NCBI GenBank assembly: GCA_002699585.1
Contig: PABP01000038.1
Coordinates: 558,001-622,000 of the forward strand
Direction: 5' to 3'
Length of the DNA: 64,000 nucleotides
From: Anaerolineaceae bacterium
GTDB taxonomy: Bacteria; Chloroflexota; Anaerolineae; Aggregatilineales; Phototrophicaceae
The position numbers and the translations under genes were made by a program. Below, piece by piece: positions 34,170 to 42,904 of this stretch; the first letter of the stretch is position 1; every line of letters begins with the position of its first letter. Below the pieces are notes generated by a model. It was given only the letters and a program-made list of their open reading frames with translations. It did no database searches and was not told the DNA's origin.

Positions 34170-35465
34170 ATGCGTAAACTTCTCGTTCTTATGCTTATCG
34201 CCGCGCTCGTCGTGCCGACAGCCGTCGTCTTCGCCCAAGATGATACTATGGAATTCGACTGCGGTACCGATGAGGAAGTGACTATCAGCTTCTTCGGCGA
34301 CCCTGTGGGTACGCATGGTGAAGCAGAAGCCGCCACCATCGAGCGTTTTGAAGAACTCTGCCCGAACATCACCGTTGAATATGCCCAGGGTTCCGCCAGC
34401 GTGACCGACTTGCTGGCTACCTACCTGACCGCATTTGAAGCGGAAAGCAGCGACATTGACGTGATCCGCGTGGATGTGATCTGGCCTGGTCAGTTGGCCG
34501 ACCACCTGCTTGACATGAGCGAATATGTCTCGCAAGAGCACATTGACGCCCAGCTACCGGCATTGATCGAAAACGACACGGTGGATGGCCGCCTGGTGGC
34601 CCTGCCGCTGCGTATCGGCTTCGGCATGCTGTACTATCGCTCCGACTTACTTGAAAAATACGGTTATGATGCACCACCTGCCACCTGGGAAGAACTGACT
34701 GAGATGTCAACGACCATCCAGGAAGGCGAACGCACCGAAGGTAATGACGAGTTCTGGGGTTTTGTCTGGCAGGGTAACGCCTACGAAGGCCTGACCTGTA
34801 ACGCCCTTGAATGGCATGCTGCTTCGACTGGTGAAAACTTCCTGACATCAGAAGGTGAAATCAACACAATCAACGACGATGCGATTGCCATGTATGAAAT
34901 GGCAGCAAGCTGGGTTGGCACCATCAGCCCTCCAGGCGTCGTCAGCTACCAGGAAGAAGAAGCCCGCGCTGTATGGCACTCCGGTAACGCCGCCTTCATG
35001 CGCAACTGGCCCTATGCTTATACAACCAGCGTCGAGAGCGAAGACATTCCCGAATTTGGCGTAGCTCCGCTGCCATCAGGCGCATCTGGCATGGGTGCAT
35101 CAACACTGGGTGGTTGGCACATCGGCGTATCCCGCTACTCTGATAACCCCGAAGCGGCTGCGGCCTTTGCTCGCTACTTCACCAGTACAGAAAATCAGAA
35201 GCTCTATGCGTTGCAGACGACCTCACCGCCAGCCGCTGTCGAACTGTATGACGATCCTGAAATCCAGGAAGCCATGCCATTCGCCAGCACGGACATCGTA
35301 GAAATTACGACTGCCCGTCCGTCGAACTTCTCCAAAGACCAGTACAACGCTGTTTCCACACTGTACTTTGAAGCTGTCCACTCCATCCTGACGGGTGAAG
35401 AAGACGCTGATGTCGCGATGGAATTGCTTGAACTGGACATGATGGAACTGCTCGACACTGAGTAG
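34170..35465 (+). CDS. sugar ABC transporter substrate-binding protein (family 1)
   Basis: A 431-residue exported solute-binding protein. The signal peptide is about residues 1-26 (MRKLLVLMLIAALVVPTAVVFAQ), followed by a mature family-1 sugar-binding fold: ITVEYAQGSASVTDLLATYL, DVIRVDVIWPGQLADHLLDM, the hinge segment ALPLRIGFGMLYYRSDLLEK, and SGASGMGASTLGGWHIGVS. No lipobox Cys. ATG 34170 was chosen because AAAAGG (34154-34160) fits it better than the upstream TTG. It captures the sugar for the two permeases that follow; ligand identity is not readable, though the sulfatase and GH4 downstream suggest a modified oligosaccharide. Confidence 0.9.
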   Translation: MRKLLVLMLIAALVVPTAVVFAQDDTMEFDCGTDEEVTISFFGDPVGTHGEAEAATIERFEELCPNITVEYAQGSASVTDLLATYLTAFEAESSDIDVIRVDVIWPGQLADHLLDMSEYVSQEHIDAQLPALIENDTVDGRLVALPLRIGFGMLYYRSDLLEKYGYDAPPATWEELTEMSTTIQEGERTEGNDEFWGFVWQGNAYEGLTCNALEWHAASTGENFLTSEGEINTINDDAIAMYEMAASWVGTISPPGVVSYQEEEARAVWHSGNAAFMRNWPYAYTTSVESEDIPEFGVAPLPSGASGMGASTLGGWHIGVSRYSDNPEAAAAFARYFTSTENQKLYALQTTSPPAAVELYDDPEIQEAMPFASTDIVEITTARPSNFSKDQYNAVSTLYFEAVHSILTGEEDADVAMELLELDMMELLDTE

Positions 35466-35499
35466 TCGTATCGCGGAGTCATAAGACTCGTTTACCAAG

Positions 35500-35530
35500 T
35501 GGGAAGTGCATCTGCACTTCCCATTCTTCT
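35500..35530 (+). terminator. hairpin between binding-protein and permease genes (partial terminator)
   Basis: A 10-bp stem TGGGAAGTGC / GCACTTCCCA with a 4-base loop is followed by TTCTTCT. Position and weak T-run suggest partial termination, which would leave more binding protein than permease, or 3' end stabilisation. Confidence 0.6.
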
Positions 35531-35658
35531 AACACCGAACCAAAGCTGTCAGTCGATGGCCAATCGATTCGGTGTGCAAGCACAGCCAATCATTCGTATG
35601 AAATGCCATCGCCAGGGTATCATGGGCGATAAATTAGAGCTTTCTTACTGGAGTTGAC

Positions 35659-37248
35659 ATGAGCCAGCCATCCCCCGACACGTACCCGACATCCGGTCGA
35701 AAAGCCAAACGAACGACATTACCGGCGCAACTGATCGGTGGATTGCTCATTGCGATTGGTATTCTTGCGGTTGTTGTCTTCGTCATAACCGTGAGCCAGG
35801 ATCCAGGCATACAGTTTGCCGTCAACTGGACAGCCAGCGAAGAATTCCCAGAGCAACCCTCCATTTTGTTAGCCTTCTTAGAACGTTTCGGTATTATTCT
35901 GCCTGCTCTAGTCGCTTATTTGAGCCTCTTCTTCATTTCAATTGGCGCGCAGGTATTCGGAGGCAGTCTAAGAGCCGCCCATTGGGCCAAGGTTATCCTG
36001 ATGTGGTTGACGATTGGCTTGGGCATCGTCACTGTCCTGACGATCTACAACACCATCCGCGTGGCTAACGAAGAAGCGCTGCCTGTCGATGTGGGGGCGC
36101 TCTTAGGGAGTCTTGTGCTGCCTGTCCTGGGTATGCTCATCATCGGCGGCGTGTGGTGGTGGCTCTCGAACAACCTTGAAAATTATTTTATGGGCGAAGA
36201 TTTGCTCATCGCCCGTGAAACTCGTCTTGCCTGGAATTTGCTCATTCCGACACTGGCGATTTTCATTCTGGTAGCAGCACGTCCCCTGGAGCAGACCTTC
36301 ATCCGTAGCTTGACCGACAAGCGTTTTGCAGGCCGTGGCGTACCCCAGTTTGTTGGGCTGGACAATTACGCGCAACTCCTGACCATCCGTCTGGATACCG
36401 TCACCTGCCGCACAGAAGACGATGGCGAATGCTCTGTCCGTGATAATGGTGCTGTCCGCTGGGAGTCCATCGAACGTGACTTATTACAGGATGGCTACCG
36501 GACAGTCTCTAACATTCCAATTCCATTTTCGTCTGGTCAATCGATTGCCATCAGCGGGCGCGATAACGATTTTATTGGGGCAATCAACACAACGTTGATC
36601 TTCACGGTGGTTTCGGTCACAGGTGAACTATTGATTGGGTTGTTCATGGCGATGGTCGTGAACTCCAACTTCCGCGGGCGAGGCATCATGCGGGCGGTGA
36701 TGCTGATCCCCTGGGCCATTCCAACGGTGATTTCCGCGCGATTGTGGGAATTGATGCTCAAAGACACCAGCGCTGGTATCGTCAACAAGGTCATGATGGA
36801 CCTGCACCTGATTAATGCGCCCCAGGCGTGGTTATCAGAGCCATCATTGCAGCTCCCGGCAGCCATCATGGTGGATGTGTGGAAGACAGCCCCATTTATG
36901 GCACTGCTGTTGCTCGCGGGCTTACAAACAATTCCGCGCGATTTATACGAAGCTGCCGCCGTCGATGGAGCTAGCCCGGTGCGGCGCTTCTTCAGCATTA
37001 CCCTGCCGCTGCTACGGCCTGCCCTGGCGATTGCCCTCATCTTCCGTACGCTGGACGCCCTGCGCGTATTCGACCTGTTTAACGTGTTGTTCGGGCGACA
37101 GCAGCTATCGATGGCGACGTATAACTTTGAAACACTGGTGAGCAATCAGAAAGATGGATATGCATCTGCCGTCAGTGTGATTATCTTCATATTTATATCG
37201 ATCTTCGCATTCATTTATGTCCGTATGTTGCAGGTGGAGACAGACTAA
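35659..37248 (+). CDS. sugar ABC transporter permease (MalF-like)
   Basis: A 529-residue inner-membrane permease. The conserved EAA loop for ATPase contact is DLYEAAAVDGASPVRRFFSITLPLLRP at about 432-458. The N-terminal 250 residues contain four or more additional helices and a periplasmic-type insertion (TVTCRTEDDGECSVRD), longer than the common 290-320-residue permeases but comparable to MalF-type proteins. GGAG precedes the ATG. Its stop shares one base with the next permease start (TAATG), so the two are translationally coupled. No ATP-binding gene is in the cluster; a shared MsmX-like ATPase elsewhere is likely. Confidence 0.9.
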   Translation: MSQPSPDTYPTSGRKAKRTTLPAQLIGGLLIAIGILAVVVFVITVSQDPGIQFAVNWTASEEFPEQPSILLAFLERFGIILPALVAYLSLFFISIGAQVFGGSLRAAHWAKVILMWLTIGLGIVTVLTIYNTIRVANEEALPVDVGALLGSLVLPVLGMLIIGGVWWWLSNNLENYFMGEDLLIARETRLAWNLLIPTLAIFILVAARPLEQTFIRSLTDKRFAGRGVPQFVGLDNYAQLLTIRLDTVTCRTEDDGECSVRDNGAVRWESIERDLLQDGYRTVSNIPIPFSSGQSIAISGRDNDFIGAINTTLIFTVVSVTGELLIGLFMAMVVNSNFRGRGIMRAVMLIPWAIPTVISARLWELMLKDTSAGIVNKVMMDLHLINAPQAWLSEPSLQLPAAIMVDVWKTAPFMALLLLAGLQTIPRDLYEAAAVDGASPVRRFFSITLPLLRPALAIALIFRTLDALRVFDLFNVLFGRQQLSMATYNFETLVSNQKDGYASAVSVIIFIFISIFAFIYVRMLQVETD

Positions 37249-38111
37249 TGATCCAGAGCATCTTGACCAACGAACGTTTCCTCAAGAATCTGCAACGCAT
37301 CATGCTTTATGCGGCGATCATTTTCATCGCCTTTTATGCACTATTCCCGTTTTACTGGGCCTTTAGCACCTCGTTTAAGACCGAGTCGGAGATGTTCCAA
37401 AGCGCGAGCTACCTGCCGCGTAACCCGACTTTGAAAAACTACGAGTACGTCTTCCGGGACAATACATTCGTCAATTCGTTGAAGAACTCCGCGATTGTGT
37501 CCAGCCTGACAGCCGTGCTGGCGCTGGTGGTCGGTTCGTTTGCGGCCTATGCTCTGGGGCGCTTGCGCTTCAAAGGGCGCGTGGTGATGCTCTACATCGT
37601 GCTGTCGATGACTATGTTCCCGGCCATTTCGATTCTGTCGGGCTTGTATACCATCGTGCGCGAGTTGGGCTTCTTTGGCACACCCCTGGCGTTGATCGCC
37701 ACCTACCCGGTGTTCATCCTGCCGTTTACGGTCTGGGTGCTGACCAGCTTCTTCCGGGGCTTGCCCGCAGAAATCGAACAAGCGGCGATTGTCGATGGCG
37801 CAACGCCGTTCCAGACATTCCGGCTGATTTTGCTACCGCTGACGGCCCCGGCCCTGGTGACAACCGGGTTGCTGGCTTTCGTGCTGTCCTGGAACGAGTA
37901 TCTATTCGCCCTGAACTTTACGACGACCAACCCGGATGCCAAAACCGTGCCGGTGACCATCGCCCAATTTACGGGCCAGTTCGCACGGCAGGAGCCGATT
38001 GCGGAAATTATGGCGGCGGCAATGGTCGTGACCATTCCGCTGGTGGTGCTGGTACTCATCTTCCAGAACCGTATTGTTGAAGGTCTGACGGCTGGCGCAG
38101 TAAAGGGTTAA
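37248..38111 (+). CDS. sugar ABC transporter permease (MalG-like)
   Basis: A 287-residue inner-membrane permease with six helices. The EAA loop is EIEQAAIVDGATPFQTFRLILLPLTAP at about 174-200. LFPFYWAFSTSFKTESEMF near residue 25 is typical of MalG-type subunits. It overlaps the MalF-like gene by one base and is the second half of the transport channel for the sugar bound by the upstream solute-binding protein. Confidence 0.92.
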   Translation: MIQSILTNERFLKNLQRIMLYAAIIFIAFYALFPFYWAFSTSFKTESEMFQSASYLPRNPTLKNYEYVFRDNTFVNSLKNSAIVSSLTAVLALVVGSFAAYALGRLRFKGRVVMLYIVLSMTMFPAISILSGLYTIVRELGFFGTPLALIATYPVFILPFTVWVLTSFFRGLPAEIEQAAIVDGATPFQTFRLILLPLTAPALVTTGLLAFVLSWNEYLFALNFTTTNPDAKTVPVTIAQFTGQFARQEPIAEIMAAAMVVTIPLVVLVLIFQNRIVEGLTAGAVKG

Positions 38112-38155
38112 ACTCGACAGCCTACAGCGTATTTTCACTAGAAAGACGATTGAAC

Positions 38156-39445
38156 ATGAACCTCGTCATGATCGACTGCCATGATCTGGGCCAACACCTG
38201 GCCTGCTATGGCGTCGAAAGCGTTTCGTCGGATCATCTGGATGCATTAGCAGCGGATGGTGTGCGTTTTGTCAACAGCTTTTGTACGTCGCCGCAGTGCA
38301 GCCCCAGCCGCGCCGCCCTGTATACCGGGCGCTATCCGCATAACAACGGCATGTTCGGGCTGGCCCACGACCCATTTAGCTGGCGGTTGAACGACAATGA
38401 AATCTACCTGGCTGAGCACCTACAAAACGCAGGCTATGAAACAGCCCACGTTGGCGTCCAGCATGTGACGGAATTCACCGATGAAGCCGTCGCCAAACTG
38501 GGGTTTGACCATGTGCTGCCCGGTTATCTGGCTGCGGAAGTGGCGGATAGTGCCATCAGCTTTTTAGAGCAGGCGCATGAAGGACCGTTTTTCCTCAACG
38601 CCGGGTTCTTTGAGCCGCACCGTGACCACACCGGGGGCTATCGGCTAACGCCGCCCGATAATGAAAAAGGCGTTGATCTGCCGCCCTATATCCCCGACAC
38701 CGACCAAGCACGCATGGAGTTCAGCGAGCTACAGGGCATGATTAAGTCGATGGATGTGGCCGTTGGGCGCATCATGGACGCCCTGCACAAGCTCGACCTG
38801 ATAGACGATACCTGGGTCATCTTCACCACCGATCATGGGCTGGCCATGCCGCGTGCCAAATGCACCCTATACGATCCGGGCCTGAAAACAGCGCTCATCA
38901 TGCATGCGCCCCAACTTAGGCTAACTGGTGGCAAAGTAATTGAACAGCTCATCAGCCATGTGGACATGGTTCCAACACTGCTTGAGGGGTTGGGCATTAC
39001 TGTTCCTGATTGGCTACAAGGGCGCAGCTATTGGTCGCTATTGCAGGGCGAGAGCGACAGTCACCGTGATGCGCTTTACTTCGAGAAGACATTTCATACC
39101 GATTACGAACCGCAACGAGCCATCCGCAATGATCGCTATAAGCTCATCTGGAACGCGGAGGTGGACATCACCAATGTGCCCGCGGACATCATGCACAGCC
39201 CGATTTACCCGCAGATGATGGACATTTTGACGGTGACGCGCCCTCCGTTCGAGATATACGACCTGGAAGCCGACCCCAACGAGATGACCAACCTGGCAGA
39301 GGATGCGGATTATCAGGACATCAAAGACAAGCTGCGCCAACAGTTATTGGTCTGGATGCGTGACACAAATGACCCCCTGCTTGATGGCCCGGTACCCAGT
39401 CCCTACTATGCACGGGCCAAGCATCAACTCCAAGGAAAGGGTTAG
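38156..39445 (+). CDS. sulfatase (formylglycine-dependent, type I)
   Basis: A 429-residue cytoplasmic sulfatase (no signal peptide). The signature C-x-P-S-R is CSPSRAALYTGR with the formylglycine-forming cysteine at C48. Metal-binding Asp residues are near the start (MIDCHDLGQ: D7, D10), and the later TTDHGLAMPRAK motif supplies the remaining ligands. It needs a formylglycine-generating enzyme, not seen in this window. ATG 38156 was chosen over the upstream TTG. Because it is intracellular and directly follows the permeases, it probably removes sulfate from a sugar after import. A phosphodiesterase-like role cannot be excluded. Confidence 0.87.
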   Translation: MNLVMIDCHDLGQHLACYGVESVSSDHLDALAADGVRFVNSFCTSPQCSPSRAALYTGRYPHNNGMFGLAHDPFSWRLNDNEIYLAEHLQNAGYETAHVGVQHVTEFTDEAVAKLGFDHVLPGYLAAEVADSAISFLEQAHEGPFFLNAGFFEPHRDHTGGYRLTPPDNEKGVDLPPYIPDTDQARMEFSELQGMIKSMDVAVGRIMDALHKLDLIDDTWVIFTTDHGLAMPRAKCTLYDPGLKTALIMHAPQLRLTGGKVIEQLISHVDMVPTLLEGLGITVPDWLQGRSYWSLLQGESDSHRDALYFEKTFHTDYEPQRAIRNDRYKLIWNAEVDITNVPADIMHSPIYPQMMDILTVTRPPFEIYDLEADPNEMTNLAEDADYQDIKDKLRQQLLVWMRDTNDPLLDGPVPSPYYARAKHQLQGKG

Positions 39446-39447
39446 CG

Positions 39448-40365
39448 ATGCGCTACGACGCCCTGGTTTATGGGCCACTGTTTTGCGACCTGATCTTCAC
39501 TGAATTGGACGAATTCCCAAGCCTGGGAACGGAAATATTCGCAAAAGAATTCACCATCGCCATTGGTGGCAGCGCGATTGTCGCTGCGGGGCTGCAACGG
39601 CTGGGAGCCAAAGTCGGGTTGATTGCTGACCTGGGCAACGATCCGTTCAGCCAGGTGGCGGCATCGCTACTGGATGGGTTGGGCATCGACCGTAGGTTGA
39701 TACGGACACATCGACAACCGCTGCCGCAGTTAACGGTCGCCCTATCGTATCCCCATGATCGCGCCTTCATCACCCGATTTGAAAAACCGGCCCAACCGCA
39801 TAATCTGGCAGCAATCCTGCGCGAACATCCCAGCAAGCATTTGCATATCGGCAGCTTTTTAGCGGCGTATGACGCCCTCAACGCCGCCCAGATCGCGCAT
39901 GAGGTCGGCACAACGGTATCGTTCGACCCTGGTTGGGATGAAGCCGCCTTGCTCGATGAGCAGGTGCATCAAGTCGCGGCTGAGGTCGATTACTTTATGC
40001 CGAGCCGCTCAGAGTTGTGCTACATGATGGGCGAAGAGGATGTCCAAACAGCACTCGACAAGGCGCTCAGTCGCATGACAAACGGCACCATCATCATGAA
40101 GAACAGTTCACAGGGCGTGCTGGCGCATACCGCAGACAAAACGATTACTGTGACAGCCCTGCCCGTTACCCCTATCGATACCACCGGTGCGGGCGATGCC
40201 TTCGACGCCGGGTTTATCTATGGCTTAGTCAACAATCATTCACTAGAAGATTGCTGTCGCTATGGCGCGGTATGTGGTGCGTTAGCGACGACGGCAGTCG
40301 GTGGTGCGACTGGCACCCCAACCCACGAGGAGGTCAAAACGTGGCTCTCAAAATTGCCATCATAG
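39448..40365 (+). CDS. PfkB-family carbohydrate kinase
   Basis: A 305-residue sugar kinase: N-terminal FTIAIGGSAIVAAGLQRLGAKVGLIADLG and C-terminal IDTTGAGDAFDAGFIYG, with the catalytic Asp in GAGD. It begins 2 bases after the sulfatase stop, with AAGGAAAGG as ribosome binding site, and overlaps the next gene by 25 bases. It should phosphorylate a monosaccharide released by this pathway; ribokinase-like specificity cannot be resolved from sequence. Confidence 0.88.
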   Translation: MRYDALVYGPLFCDLIFTELDEFPSLGTEIFAKEFTIAIGGSAIVAAGLQRLGAKVGLIADLGNDPFSQVAASLLDGLGIDRRLIRTHRQPLPQLTVALSYPHDRAFITRFEKPAQPHNLAAILREHPSKHLHIGSFLAAYDALNAAQIAHEVGTTVSFDPGWDEAALLDEQVHQVAAEVDYFMPSRSELCYMMGEEDVQTALDKALSRMTNGTIIMKNSSQGVLAHTADKTITVTALPVTPIDTTGAGDAFDAGFIYGLVNNHSLEDCCRYGAVCGALATTAVGGATGTPTHEEVKTWLSKLPS

Positions 40366-41627
40366 GCGGCGGCAGTGCCTATGCCCCTGGTTTAATCAAT
40401 GCCTTTATTCACCATGCTGAGGATTTCGCAGGCACAGAACTGGCCCTGATGGACATCGCCGGACCGGAGTTGGACATCGTCGCTATGCTGGCCCAGCGCA
40501 TGGTCGCCGCCGCAGGCGTCGATCTGACCGTCAGCAAGCACACGGAACAACAAAGCGCCATTCAATCCGCTGATTATGTGCTGACGACGTTCCGGCAAGG
40601 TGGGTTTGAAGCCCGTGCCCAGGACGAAGCCATCCCACTCAAGCACGGCATCATCGGCCAGGAGACGATTGGACCGGGCGGCTTTTTCTTCGCCATGCGT
40701 ACGCTGCCCGTCATCAAGGGCATCGTCAAAGACATCGAACAATACGCACCCAATGCGGTGCTGGTCAACTACACCAACCCGACGCAGATCGTCGCGGAAG
40801 CGGTGACGCACTTCAGCCGCGTGCCCTGCATCGCTATTTGCGACCAGACCAAAGACGACCAGCATAAAATCCTGAGCGCGATGGGCATCAGCCCAAGTCA
40901 CGTGAAGCTGGAATCCATTGGTCTGAACCATGCCACCTGGAGCACGCATTTCACCATCGACGGTGAAGACGGTATCGAGGTCATGCTAAGGCACTACGAT
41001 CAAGTTCTGGCAGACCCCAACATCACACACCGCGTCAAACGGCAGTTCCAGCTAGCGCGTGACTATGGCCGCTTACCTAACAGCTACATGCAATATTATT
41101 ACTATCGTGAGCAGACCGTTGCCGAGGCGAAAGCCAGCCCCCAATCACGGGCACAGGTCATCATGGCGGAGTTAGCGAGTTATTATCAGCATTTCCAGGA
41201 GCAGATCGAAGCTGACGAACCCAAACTGAGCCATGTGCGCGGCGGCTCGATCTTTGGCGATATGGCCGTCGAAGTCATGCGCGGACTGGTTACGAAGAAT
41301 GCCAGCATCCACACATTGAATGTGCCCAATCGCGGTGCGCTGCCGGACTTCGCCCCCGACCGCGTCGTCGAGGTGCCAGCGCGATTGGAGCCAAAAGGGG
41401 CCACGCCACTGGTTCAGCCACACCTGCCTTCGGAAGTCGTGGGATTGCTGCATATGCTGGCCGAATATCAATGGACGGCGGCGAATGCCATCTGGAACGG
41501 CGACAAGCGCGACTTGCGCCATGCGCTGGCATCCAATCCGCTGGTGATGTCACTGCCGCTTGCGCAGAACTTGCTAGATGACATCATGCCGTTACAAGCT
41601 GAGTTTTTCTCAGAGCATTTTCGCTAG
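40341..41627 (+). CDS. GH4-family NAD/Mn-dependent glycosidase
   Basis: A 428-residue glycoside hydrolase of family 4, which cleaves glycosides by an NAD-dependent oxidation-elimination mechanism. NAD-binding IAIIGGGSAYAPGLINAFI opens the protein; RQGGFEARAQDEAIPLKHGI and GQETIGPGGF are family blocks. The Mn ligands are the Cys in ICDQTKDD and the His in GLNHATWS, both present. The start is GTG 40341: AGGAGG at 40328-40333 is a perfect ribosome binding site seven bases upstream, inside the kinase gene, so the genes are coupled. The longer open frame upstream is only the shadow of the kinase gene. Substrate could be an alpha- or beta-glycoside, phosphorylated or not. Confidence 0.9.
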   Translation: MALKIAIIGGGSAYAPGLINAFIHHAEDFAGTELALMDIAGPELDIVAMLAQRMVAAAGVDLTVSKHTEQQSAIQSADYVLTTFRQGGFEARAQDEAIPLKHGIIGQETIGPGGFFFAMRTLPVIKGIVKDIEQYAPNAVLVNYTNPTQIVAEAVTHFSRVPCIAICDQTKDDQHKILSAMGISPSHVKLESIGLNHATWSTHFTIDGEDGIEVMLRHYDQVLADPNITHRVKRQFQLARDYGRLPNSYMQYYYYREQTVAEAKASPQSRAQVIMAELASYYQHFQEQIEADEPKLSHVRGGSIFGDMAVEVMRGLVTKNASIHTLNVPNRGALPDFAPDRVVEVPARLEPKGATPLVQPHLPSEVVGLLHMLAEYQWTAANAIWNGDKRDLRHALASNPLVMSLPLAQNLLDDIMPLQAEFFSEHFR

Positions 41628-41660
41628 GGCGCGTTGACATTTGATTGCAAGGGCGGCAGA

Positions 41661-41712
41661 TGTAGGGGTTTTGCATGCAAAACCCAAGGGCATAGCATGC
41701 TATGCCCCTACA
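41661..41712. repeat. double perfect palindrome (REP/MITE-like element)
   Basis: Two adjacent perfect 20-base palindromes centred on GCATGC (GGGTTTTGCA/TGCAAAACCC and GGGCATAGCA/TGCTATGCCC) are joined by AA. The whole is bounded by the inverted ends TGTAGGGG and CCCCTACA. It lies between the GH4 and dehydrogenase genes. Such GCATGC-centred palindromes with TGTAGGGG ends look like a mobile repeat family, and it may also act as a transcript-end structure. Confidence 0.85.
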
Positions 41713-41787
41713 ACCTGAGATTTTTAGCATCCTAAACACAATGAACTGGTAAATGTCAACAGAACCTAATATAGCGCAGAGGTCATT

Positions 41788-42882
41788 ATGGCAGACGCGA
41801 CCACGACAAAACCAATCCCGGCCCCAGAGCTACCCTATCGCCCGATTGAGCCGAAAAGTTACCACCCCGCCATCGCGCTGATCGGCTGCGGTGGCATCAC
41901 CGGGGCGCATTTGGGCGCATACAAGGATGCTGGCTATAACGTAGCCGCGCTGTGTGACATCGACGAAGCCAAAGCCCAAAACCGCCGCGAGCATTTTTAC
42001 CCGCAGGCTGATGTCTACACGGATTATCAGGATGTGCTGCGCCGCGATGACATCGCAGTCGTGGACATCGCCACCCATCCGATGGTACGTGTGCCCATGA
42101 TCGAAGCCGCGCTCAAAGCTGGGAAGCATGTCCTCAGCCAGAAGCCATTTGTACTCGACCTGGATGCGGGTGAGCGCCTGATCGCGCTGGCTGAGCAGCA
42201 AGGTGTGACACTGGCAGTGAATCAAAATGCGCGTTGGGCACCCCATGTAGCCTATATGCGGCTGGCTATCGACGCAGGCTTGCTCGGAGACCTCAATGCT
42301 GCCGAGTTTTCCCTAAATTTCGATCATTCGTGGGTGGTGGGCACCGCTTTTGACACCATCTACGATCTGCTGCTGTACGACTACGCCATCCACTGGTTCG
42401 ATATGCTGACCTGCTATTTTGGTGCACGGCAGCCGGAACGGGTATTTGCAGCCGTGTCACAGGCCAAAGGCCAGAAGCCCAAACCGCCACTGTTGGCGCA
42501 TGTGGTCGTTGATTATGCGGGTGGGCAAGCTACCATGAGCCTGAACGGTGCGGCGGCTTTCGGCCAACATGACCAGACGACCCTGGTCGGCACATTAGGA
42601 ACACTCACCAGCAATGGCCCCACGCTAAACGAGCAGACGGTACAGCTCATCACCGCCGATGGCACGATGACGCCCGAACTAGAAGGCCAGTGGTTCAATG
42701 CAGGTTTTCATGGGGCGATGGCTGAATTGCTATGCGCGATTGAAGACAGACGCAGGCCCTATCACAATGCGGTCGATAACCTGCGCAGCCTCGCCCTGGC
42801 CTTTGCGGCCATCGGCAGCGCCCGCGATGGCCAGCCCAAACAACCGGGCGACGTGCGCCAACTCCCTGACCAAACGATTTAG
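41788..42882 (+). CDS. Gfo/Idh/MocA oxidoreductase (first of pair)
   Basis: A 364-residue NAD(P)-dependent dehydrogenase. Rossmann motif IGCGGITGAH near residues 31-40 and SQKPF near residue 118 (Gln replaces the usual Glu of EKP, Lys kept). The second domain contains YDLLLYDYAIHWFDMLTC with the family's aromatic/His region. GAGG precedes the ATG. It probably oxidises or epimerises a sugar from the same pathway; the exact substrate is unknown. It follows the palindromic repeat element and begins a pair with the next dehydrogenase. Confidence 0.88.
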   Translation: MADATTTKPIPAPELPYRPIEPKSYHPAIALIGCGGITGAHLGAYKDAGYNVAALCDIDEAKAQNRREHFYPQADVYTDYQDVLRRDDIAVVDIATHPMVRVPMIEAALKAGKHVLSQKPFVLDLDAGERLIALAEQQGVTLAVNQNARWAPHVAYMRLAIDAGLLGDLNAAEFSLNFDHSWVVGTAFDTIYDLLLYDYAIHWFDMLTCYFGARQPERVFAAVSQAKGQKPKPPLLAHVVVDYAGGQATMSLNGAAAFGQHDQTTLVGTLGTLTSNGPTLNEQTVQLITADGTMTPELEGQWFNAGFHGAMAELLCAIEDRRRPYHNAVDNLRSLALAFAAIGSARDGQPKQPGDVRQLPDQTI

Positions 42883-42904
42883 CTTCTCAGAAAGGCCCGC
42901 TATC

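Noticed and set aside
40017-40340. N-terminal extension of the GH4 protein
   Set aside because: It is the +1 shadow of the PfkB gene, and GTG 40341 has a perfect ribosome binding site.
42698-42904. N-terminal extension of the second dehydrogenase
   Set aside because: It overlaps the first dehydrogenase out of frame; the Rossmann strand begins at ATG 42905.
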